From: Cymodocea nodosa
Lineage: Eukaryota; Streptophyta; Magnoliopsida; Alismatales; Cymodoceaceae
Assembly: GCA_036874045.1 (NCBI GenBank)
Contig: CM072336.1
Location: 13,077,001 to 13,141,000 of the forward strand
Reading direction: 5' to 3'
DNA length: 64,000 bases
Positions 56,026-64,000 of this stretch are shown piece by piece. Made by a program: the position numbers and the translations under genes. The notes beneath the pieces are model-generated. The model searched no databases. It was not told the origin of the DNA and worked only from the letters and a program-made list of their open reading frames with translations. The stretch's first letter is position 1. Each line of letters begins with the position of its first letter.

Positions 56026-57172
56026 TATTAGGAATTTTGTTTTGATGATGAATGCTTTATTAAAGTTTATATAAATAAGCCTAAATAAATCTTTCTAAGT
56101 ATAATAGTCATGTAATTAAATGTTGATAAGTTTTTGGATAGTTAATGTATTGATAGTTGAAGAATTATGTTAAAAACTTGTATAGTTAAGTTATCTACAT
56201 GTGTGTTTTTTAATGTTTTACCTTTTCACATGTTTTCTATGTGCATTCGGTAATGAAAATCGAAGAGTTAGATAACTGTTCTAGTTTTTATATGCATGGA
56301 TGGATAATTATTCGAGTTTTATAAAATGACTAACGAACAGATAAGTTTTCTTCGTTTAGTCATGTGTTTTGCAAGTGCAAGAACTCAAAGAGTTATAGAT
56401 AAGTGTTCAAGTTTTTACAGTACTTAAAGGATAAGTGTTTGACTAAAGCGGTAACTTAGAAAATATTCTACAAATCTCCAAGATGATAAAGTTTTGGTGG
56501 ATTTACGAGTGAAAATCGTGGTAATTCAAAATGATAGTGGAAATTCAAAAAGACAGTGGAAATCGTGGATGAATTGAATTTGAAATTAGTATGTGGATTA
56601 TGGATTGAGTAGATGAACATGTTGAACACAAAGACATAGTTTGACTACTATAAACAAAGAGTACGAGCTACATTACGATAATCCTTATCCCACTCTCGAT
56701 CACCAATCCTAGTCTCAAATATCAAGTATTATTCAATCTCTGAATATCCAATTGCATATCAAATCCAGAAAAATTCTCCAACATCAGAAGAAGTTCGGAA
56801 TTCCAAGCAATTTCAGAAAAAGAGTTGCAAATGCAAGAAGTTTGGAAATTCGATAACTAGAGAAGGAGAGATATAGAAGCTAAGCAAAAAGAAAGAAAAG
56901 GAGCTATATGCATAAAGATCAGTTTTTATACAATTCGAAATTAGCTTAGAATAAGGGCTTTATTTTCTATTTGAATTGTATATCGGACCTTACCGTATCA
57001 AACTGATAAGAAGGGAATTGAGCTGAAAAGAAATTGTAAATTCTTTCTTTAAAGTTTATAAAGAATAGAATTTTTATTTACGAGTGTTTTGTGCTCTTGT
57101 TTTATCTACTGGTAATTTTTTAATTACTAAAGACACAATTCACCTCCCCTCTTATGATACAACGATCCTACA
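56026..57172 (+). mobile_element. 5' LTR of the plus-strand Copia (1147 bp)
   Basis: Begins TATTAGGAATTTTG (TG mutated to TA) and ends CACCTCCCCTCTTATG and CGATCCTACA, two bases before the PBS. The start mirrors the LTR ends at 53439; the end mirrors 47009, 54522 and 63614. Confidence 0.85.
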
Positions 57173-57174
57173 AC

Positions 57175-57186
57175 TGGTATCAGAGC
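57175..57186 (+). other. Primer binding site (initiator tRNA-Met)
   Basis: TGGTATCAGAGC, a perfect Copia PBS, two bases after the LTR end. Confidence 0.93.
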
Positions 57187-57340
57187 TTTTATTTTTATCA
57201 GATTGTCTACACTCTACTACAACTAATATTGATACCAATAGAATTGGTCTAAGAGCTTTCATTTCTCTATTTATGAATCAATTTTTCCTATCATTTATTT
57301 AGGATTATCTATTTAAATATATAATATTAAGATTTTAGTT

Positions 57341-59250
57341 ATGACTAAAGGACATACTACAACTCATCCTTGTATGTTTGAAGGTAGCAATTACGGCTAC
57401 TGGAAATATAAGATGAAAGTATTCTTTTAGTTAATTGATTTCAAATTATACCATATAATTAGCAATCTTATAGTGTTAGTTACAACTTCATATGATACTT
57501 GGACTTTTGATGAAAAAAGTGGATGACACTAAATGCTAAAGGTTTAAACATCTTGTTTTGTGCTTTATCTCATGATCAATTTAATAAAGTTTCTACATAT
57601 CAAACTGCATATAAGATATGATATGCATTAGAAGTTACCAATGAAAGTACTAACCAGGTCAAGAAATCTAAGATTAATATGTTAGTACATAAATATGAGC
57701 TTTTCAAAATACACGAAAATGAATGTATCTTTGATATGTTTTCTCACTTTCTTGAGATTGTAAATTTATTAAAATCTTTAGACAAGAAATTCGCGGAAAA
57801 AGACTTGGTAAGAAAGATATTTAGATCTTTAATTAAAATTTGGGCTCAAAAGACAACATCAATTGAAGAATACAAAGACTTAAATACATATACTCTAGAT
57901 GATCTCATAAGAAATCTGATAGCGTATGAAGTACAACATTTAGATTCAAAAGGAAAGAATCCTAGAAGGGATCTGGCTTTTGAGGTTGATAAGATCTCAA
58001 AAGTCCCTAGTGATTCTAACACTAATTTACTTTTGTTGACCAGAAAATTTAGAAATCTGTTGAAGAAACACAAGAATTTCAGGTCAACAAAGACATTCAA
58101 AGATATGGAGAAAAAGTCATTCACGAAGTACAAAATCATATGCTACAAGTGAAACATGCCATGTCACTTTCAAATTGATTATCCTTTCAACAAAGATAAG
58201 AAGAATTCGAGGAGAAATTTTAGGAATAAGAAATTTAGAAAGAGAGGGGCACTTAAAGTGACATGGATGACTCTTCCACTTCTCAAGGCAAAAAAACAAA
58301 GGATTCAACATCGAATAGTGAATCCCTATCAAGATCAGATTCAGAAGAAAATCTGGCAAACGCGTGCTTCATAGCAAAATCTAGTGAGGTATCTTCTAAT
58401 CCAAATGCTAGTTATGATAATTTTGATAGATTACTTGTTGAATATAATAAATTAGCTAAAAAATATAAGAAAGTAAAAATAGAAGGAAAGAACACTAGGG
58501 AAATGCTAGATGAATCTGAAAATAAGATTGATTTTCTGAATTCTACATTGAATAAATTTAAAGAAGAAAATCAAAAGCATGCATAGAAAATTTTAAAGTT
58601 TATTGCAATAGAAAGAGAATTGCATACTAATTGTGAAAATTTAATTGCTGATAAAAAGAAAATGATTTGTGAAGTTAAAAAATTGAAACTGACTATTACT
58701 AATTTAAACTTAGAAATTGATATGTTAAAAATTAAGGTTTGCGATCAAAAGGCTACCTTAAGTAAATGGAATAATAGTTAGACTATAACAAATGAACTTA
58801 GTAGTAAAATATCAAATGTAGAAAAACATGGTATTGGTTTACACGATGCATTTTCTGAAAATTATATATTGCATGATGGTACGGCTAAAAATAATGTCTT
58901 TATTTCTAGTACTAAGAATAGTAAAAGAAAAAATATTTCATGTGTGATTAAAAATAGAGATAAATATGTGCAAATTGATAAATTGCAGCACATAGATAAT
59001 AGCACACGATGCAAGAAATCCAAAAGAAATTTTCAGAAAAATCAGGCTAAGTCATTTGAGAATTTTAATATTTTTGATCAGTTTTCTTCATATTTAAAAA
59101 GTATTGGACATTGGGATAAGCAATCAAATGATGTCAGAAATAAAAATTTCAACTCTGTTCTACATAGAGATAGATATTTTGATAGTTATAATACTAAAAG
59201 CAATAAACGTAGGAATGATTGTTAGAAAATAAATAAGTTGAAATTTAAAA
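57341..59250 (+). pseudogene. Copia gag and gag-pro linker
   Basis: The ATG at 57341 begins MTKGHTTTHP, followed by MFEGSNYGYWKYKMKVF and a stop. Frameshifts occur around 57510; 57679-58152 then reads MLVHKYELFKIHENECIFDMFSHFLEIV and ends at the zinc knuckle, where CYK is followed by a stop and PCHFQIDYP, so the CCHC is damaged. 58263-58586 is a coiled coil with ARNYDNFDRLLVEYNKLAKKY-like heptads, and 58869-59225 a Lys/Asn-rich linker. Same family as 44271-46809. Confidence 0.85.
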
Positions 59251-59339
59251 ATATTGATTATTATGGTGTGACTCCCTCTAAAATTCTTGGACCCACTTAG
59301 AAATGGGTTCCAAGAAATAAAATCTCCTCTTAACTATTT

Positions 59340-60830
59340 TGCAGGTACACAAATCAAAATGTATAATGGACAATGGAGCATCTAGCCACATGACTAGAGA
59401 TATACGATTACTTACAGAAGTAACAAAGACCAAGAATGGACAAGTTGCCTTTGGAAATAAAAGCAAAACAAACATCCTTGGGTCTGGCAAGGTTTAGGTA
59501 ACTAAAAAGTGTTTTATAAATGATGTCTTATTAGTGGAAAACTTAGGTTTTAATTTATTGAGTGTTCTTGTCTTAATGAAGTTTTACAAAGTAATTTTTG
59601 AAAAAGATTACTGCAAAATTATAGACATTTATACAAACGAAATTTTATTTACTACATATAAGAAAGGATCTATTTGTATTCTGAATTTGCCTTTTGATAT
59701 TATTAAAGATAATGTTTGCTTGATTGCAAAATCAGATGAAGTCATTTTATGGCATAAAAGGCTAGGACACTCAAATTTAAAATTATTACAAAAGTTGTCT
59801 AAAAAGAATCTGGTTAGAGGTTTACCTAATATTAATTACTCGAAAGAGTTTATGTGTGATGCGTGTCAATTAGGTAAATTACATAAAACATCCTTTAAAA
59901 GTTTAAATGAAATAACAAGCAAAAGAGTATTAGAATTAGTGCATATGTATTTATTTGGACCTATTAGGACAACCAGTCTAGGAGGTAAACATTATACTTT
60001 TGTACTAGTTGATGATTATTCTAGGTTTACTTTGGTTTATTTTCTAGCTAATAAAACTAAAGTTTTTGAAATATTTAAGATATTCTATAATAAAGTTCAG
60101 AATGAGCAAAATGTTAAAATTTAAAAACTTAGAAGTGATCATGGTACAAAATTTGATAATGATCAAATGGACACCTTTTGTGAAAAATTAGGCATAAATC
60201 ATAGGTACTCATTTCCAAGAGCTCCTTCACAAAATGGGATAGTAGAATGTAAAAACAAATCACTTTAGGAAATGTCTAGAACCATGTTAAATGAAAATAA
60301 GTCACCCTTATTTCTCTGGGCAGAAGTAGTTCATACAGCATGTTATGTTATAAATAGGGTACACTTAAGACCCATTTTTGCTAAAACTCCTTATGAGATA
60401 TGGTATAATAGGGTTCCCAAAATTAGTTATTTAAAATCCTTTGGCTGTAAGTGTTTTATTTTGAACACTAAGGAACGTAGAGACAAGTTTAGAGCCAAAT
60501 CAGATGAGGGTATTTTTGTTGGTTATTCCATTAGAAGTAAAGCATATAGAGTATATAATAAATCAACAAAAACCATTAAGGAAACCCTACATGTGAAATT
60601 TCATGAAAATTCTCATTTGGATTTTAGACATGCTAAAAATGTTGATTTAGAAATTCTCCTAGAAATGGTATCAAATGATGTTGACAAAGAAATTGAGAGA
60701 TTATCTGACGAAATAAGAAATATAAACTTAAATGATGAAGATTTAGAAGAAAATAATGTCATGCCTATAGAAAATGTGGAACAACATAGAAATTGTCATT
60801 ATGCTTCATCTCATCCTATTAATTAGATAG
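59340..60830 (+). pseudogene. Copia protease and integrase, catalytic residues lost
   Basis: The protease reads MDNGASSHMTRD at about 59362, DNG replacing the catalytic DSG. NLGFNLLSVLVL follows. The zinc-binding H-H-C-C region (WHKRLGHSNLKLL ... CDACQLGKLHKT) is intact at 59750-59890. The integrase core has LVHMYLFGP, tyrosine replacing the first catalytic aspartate; a stop at 60122-60124; SDHGTKF with the second aspartate; and VECKNKS with the glutamate. WAEVVHTACYVINR, YEIWYNRVPKISYLKSFGCKCF and a C-terminal acidic region follow to a stop at 60824-60826. Confidence 0.9.
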
Positions 60831-62440
60831 TAGGTGATCCTAATCAAGGTGTTAGGACTAGGTCATCAGTAGTCAACATTTGTAGTGTTTATTCTTTTAT
60901 TTCCTTACTAGAACCTAAGAAAATTGAAAATGCCTTAGAAGATGAATTTTGGTATTTAGCTATGCAAGATGAGCTAAATCAATTTATAAGAAATGAGGTA
61001 TAGGATCTAGTTCTACCCCTTGAAAATCAGTCCGTAATAGGAATAATGTGAGTATTTAGAAACAAAGTAGATCAGGATAGACACATAGTTAAAAATAAAG
61101 CTAGGTTAGTTGCTCAAAGTTATAAGCAAGAGGAAGGAATTAACTATGATGAAACATTTACTCTTGTTGCTAAACTAAAATCAATACGAATTTTGTTAGC
61201 ATATGCTTGTTACATGGATTTCAAATTATATCAAATGGATGTTAAGATTGCTTTTTTAAATGGATATATAAAAGAAGAAGTTTATGTTAAACAACCTCTA
61301 GGATTTGAAGATTCAAAACATCCTGAGTATGTTTATAAGCTTAAAAAGGCACTATATGGCCTTAAGCAAGCCCCTAGGTCTTGATATAAGAGATTATCTA
61401 AATTTCTTATAGAAAAATGATATTCTATGGAAAAGGCAGATCACACTCTTTTTATCAAGAAGGTCGAAAAAGATATATTGGTAGTTCAAATTTATGTAGA
61501 TGACATTATATTTAGAGCAACAAATGACAAATTAGTTGAGTCTTTTTCGAATGACATGACTAATTAATTTGAAATGAGTATGATAGGTGAACTATCATTT
61601 CTTCGAGGCTTACAAATTAAGCAATTAGAAAAGGGTACTTTAATTTCACAAAAGAAATATACTCGAGATTTATTAAGAAGGTTTGAATTAGACAACACTA
61701 AAATGAAAAATACACCGAGTACTATCACTAAGTTGGATAAAGATGAATCTAGAAAATCTATAGATATAAAATAATATAGAAGTATGATTGGTTCTTTACT
61801 TTATTTAATAGCTAGCCAACCAGATATTATGTTTAGTGTGTGTACTTGTGCTAGATATCAATCTAATTCTAAAGAATCACACCTACTTGTTGTTAAATAT
61901 ATTTTTAAATATCTATTAGGAACCATCAATTTTAGATTGTTTTACTTTAAACAAAATTCTTTAAATTTAATAAGTTATAGTAATGCTGATTTCGCAATAT
62001 GTAAGTCTAAAAGAAAAAACACTAGTGTCACTTATCAATTATTAGGAAATTCTTTAGTATCATGGTTTAGCAAAAAGCAAAATTGTGTAGCATTATCTAT
62101 AATAGAAGCTGAATATATAGCTACTACACTTTGCTATGCTCAAATCCTATGGATCGGACAGACTTTAAAAGATTTTAACTTAACCTATGAATCAACTAAG
62201 ATTTTCTATGATAATAGTTTTACAATAAATTTGTCTAAAAATCCTGTTTTACACTCACGGGCTAAACATATAGAAGTTAGACACCATTTTCTAAGGGATA
62301 ATGTGATAAAAGGAAAAATAGTATTAAATTTTGTTCTAACCACAGAACAATTAGTATATTTATTCACAAAACCCCTAGATGAGAATATTTTTTCAAAATT
62401 ACGATTCGAACTTGGTATCTGTAAGTTGTGTGATGTTTAA
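60831..62440 (+). pseudogene. Copia reverse transcriptase and RNase H
   Basis: RT begins with FWYLAMQDELNQF; KNKARLVAQSYKQEEGINYDETF, YQMDVKIAFLNGYIKEEVYVKQ, KALYGLKQAP and [11 protein letters not shown] (active site, about 61490-61520) follow, with stops at 61000, 61047, 61384, 61420 and 61564. RNase H from 61784 has YLIASQPDIMF, SNADFAICKSKRKN, LVSWFSKKQN, LSIIEAEYIAT, KHIEVRHHFLRDNV, TKPLDENIF and the end GICKLCDV. The YVDD is intact. Same family as 43589-46809. Confidence 0.9.
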
Positions 62441-63313
62441 ATTATCTTGTTCATTATATATTTTGGTTTGTTTAAATTAAAAAAAAGGTTGAAATTTAAT
62501 TTTCTTTATATTAGAAAAACCCAAAATATCTGTTTTAAAATTATTGTTTAAAGGTAATTAAGAATTTGTGAAATTTTGATTTTTATTGAAGTCAATTTAT
62601 TTAAGGAAATATTCAGAAAATGTTACTTAAGGAAAGTTGATTTAATTCAATATAAGTACCAACTATATTTTTGTTACTTATGTATATGCTTTTATAGAGA
62701 TTTTAATTGAAAAAATACATAGAAAATATGTATAATTTCTTTTAAGAAAAGTTATTAATATACTATTAAAAAAAAAAGTCTTGCGGTTGCCTCTTATTCA
62801 ATTTATTGTTTTATTGTTTGTCTACAATTACTTGAGTAATTAAGTTTGTTGGGGGATCTTAAACCCTAGTCACTTGAACCAACTGGTTTGGAATGTGTTG
62901 ATTGAAAACTCATTATATAAGTAATTCAGATACTATTTAAAAAAAAAAAGGTTACCTGTTCTCACTTATCATTGAGTAACTGGTTATCTTTCTCCTAAGT
63001 AAGAGATTGTGATCACGTAAAAAGATGATATTGTGGGAGGTAATAAATTGAAAAAAAAAAGGGGGGGGCAATGTACTCAAGCTTAGTTTATTCTACAAGT
63101 GTTATAACAATTCTGCCATAAACTGTGTATATAATCTTTGTTATTTTTTCATTACTATCTATTCTTTACACATAATGTAATGTATTTATTTTCTTAAGTT
63201 AGATTACTCATTATTGAATTCTTTTAATTTACTTGAAGCTATATCTCTATGAATTTCCTTTTGTAAATTGAATAAAATAAAAGTCAAAAAGTCTAAATTG
63301 TTAAAGCTACTAC
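62441..63313 (+). other. 3' noncoding region of the plus-strand Copia
   Basis: No ORF. TTACTTGAGTAATTAAG and GTTGATTGAAAACTCATTAT at 62830-62920 resemble the region shared by 26640-26790 and 42900-43080. A purine tract of ten A and eight G lies at 63050-63068. Confidence 0.65.
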
Positions 63314-63510
63314 CTATTGGGGCTTGGCAACTCACTTAAGTTAGCCATTTGCACTAAAATAACAAATCTATTGGGGCTTGACAACCCACTTAAGTTAGCC
63401 ATTTGCACTTAAATGACAAATCTATTAGGGCTTAGCAACCCACTTAAGTAAGCTATTTGGAATTAATGATAAATCTATTAGGGTTTGGCAACTTAATATT
63501 AAGTACGTCA
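63314..63510. repeat. ~54-bp tandem repeat, about 3.7 copies
   Basis: Unit starts at 63314, 63368, 63422 and 63475, each CTATTGGGGCTTGGCAAC or a close variant followed by CCACTTAAGTTAGCCATTTG. The last copy is truncated and diverged. A PPT-like TGTAGGGGGAG follows at 63534-63544. Confidence 0.9.
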
Positions 63511-63613
63511 TGGTTTCTCTTTACTACATTTATGTAGGGGGAGCAAACAAACAAAGAAAAACAATAGTAAATCTATTCAAGTGAAAATAATCTGGAACTT
63601 ATATTGATAAAAG

Positions 63614-64000
63614 TGTAGGATCGTATGGCTACACAAGAGGGGGGTGAATTGTGTTTTTTAATATTTTTGAATATAATTGAAACTTTAAAACTCAAAAACA
63701 AGTCAAGACATTGTTTTCATAAAATCATTTTTATTCAAGGTTTCAATTACAATATACAATTCAATTCTCCTTAGAAATTGTAGATGCAATTATATATCGA
63801 TACCATGTTTCATCTATACAATTTCATAACTACAAACAGAGAAAACTAATTTGCGGAATTTAAAATATTTCTCCCTGTTTGAGATCTTTCTTCTTCTTCT
63901 TCAGCAATTCTTCAGTGATGAATATCTTGTCTTTTTATGCTTCACCGAATTTTCTTTCTTCTAATACTTCAAATCTTCAATGACGTAAATCTTACCTTTT
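63614..64000 (-). mobile_element. Copia LTR, 3' end facing left, cut by window edge
   Basis: The plus strand begins TGTAGGATCG and has GAGGGGGGTGAATTGTG, matching the LTR at 47009 over at least 370 bp (AGATGCAATTATAT, CCATGTTTCATCTA). It faces opposite to the Copia at 56026-62440, so it cannot be that element's 3' LTR. No PBS adjoins it at 63600. Confidence 0.8.

Noticed and set aside
63614-64000. 3' LTR of the Copia at 56026-62440
   Set aside because: It is in the opposite orientation (begins with the inverse of the LTR end), so it belongs to another element or is a solo LTR.
1-64000. tRNA, rRNA or other RNA genes
   Set aside because: No clover-leaf or conserved rRNA segments noticed; only tRNA-complementary primer binding sites are present.

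Overview
The window is nuclear DNA from a flowering plant and consists almost entirely of decayed, nested LTR retrotransposons of both the Copia and the Gypsy (Athila/Tat-like) superfamilies. Plant-type primer binding sites (initiator tRNA-Met for Copia, tRNA-Asp for Gypsy) and an F-box gene with an F-box-associated region point to a plant. A visibly GC-rich, GC3-rich host gene embedded in AT-rich repeats makes a monocot likely; this is an inference and I cannot name the species. I see only one intact ordinary host gene: a three-exon organic cation/carnitine transporter (OCT family, MFS fold) on the minus strand at 49275-51611.

Layout. 1-7621: broken Gypsy-type LTRs on the minus strand, a Copia 3' half (771-2363) and a deleted Gypsy-family copy (2705-6388). 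7622-31629: a four-level nest. A diverged Gypsy-type LTR (6664-7621, resuming at 31630) is split by a solo Copia LTR (7622-8439 and 31059-31629). That LTR is split by a non-autonomous LTR element on the minus strand (8445-31053, target duplication ATCAT), whose only ORF is a 'putative plant transposon protein' (PPTP) type protein. That ORF is split in turn by a 17.4-kb Gypsy element on the plus strand (12178-29561). 32123-41975: another PPTP gene, split by a complete Copia element (33713-41847, target duplication TTGTC). 42481-48310: an internally deleted Copia. 49170-51740: the OCT gene. 52500-64000: a truncated element carrying another PPTP gene, an LTR fragment, a Copia with PBS, gag and pol (56026 to beyond 62440), and an opposite-facing LTR at the right edge.

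The 17.4-kb Gypsy element is the most unusual object. Its LTRs are 2233 and 2232 bp. The zinc-knuckle end of gag sits directly after the PBS and runs in one frame into PR-RT-RH. INT follows, then a PPTP ORF, and only then the main gag core, followed by a full-length intronless F-box gene, the 3' noncoding region, a PPT and the LTR. Clusters of GTTGAGTTA/TAACTCAAC inverted repeats sit between successive modules. The LTRs of this Gypsy element and of several Copia families share the same arrays of short hairpins whose stems vary in compensated fashion, interleaved with CACGTG and ACTTAAGT palindromes. Three Copia-type LTR families also carry arrays of small covarying hairpins with constant loops. 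None of the retroelement reading frames is intact; all carry stops or frameshifts.
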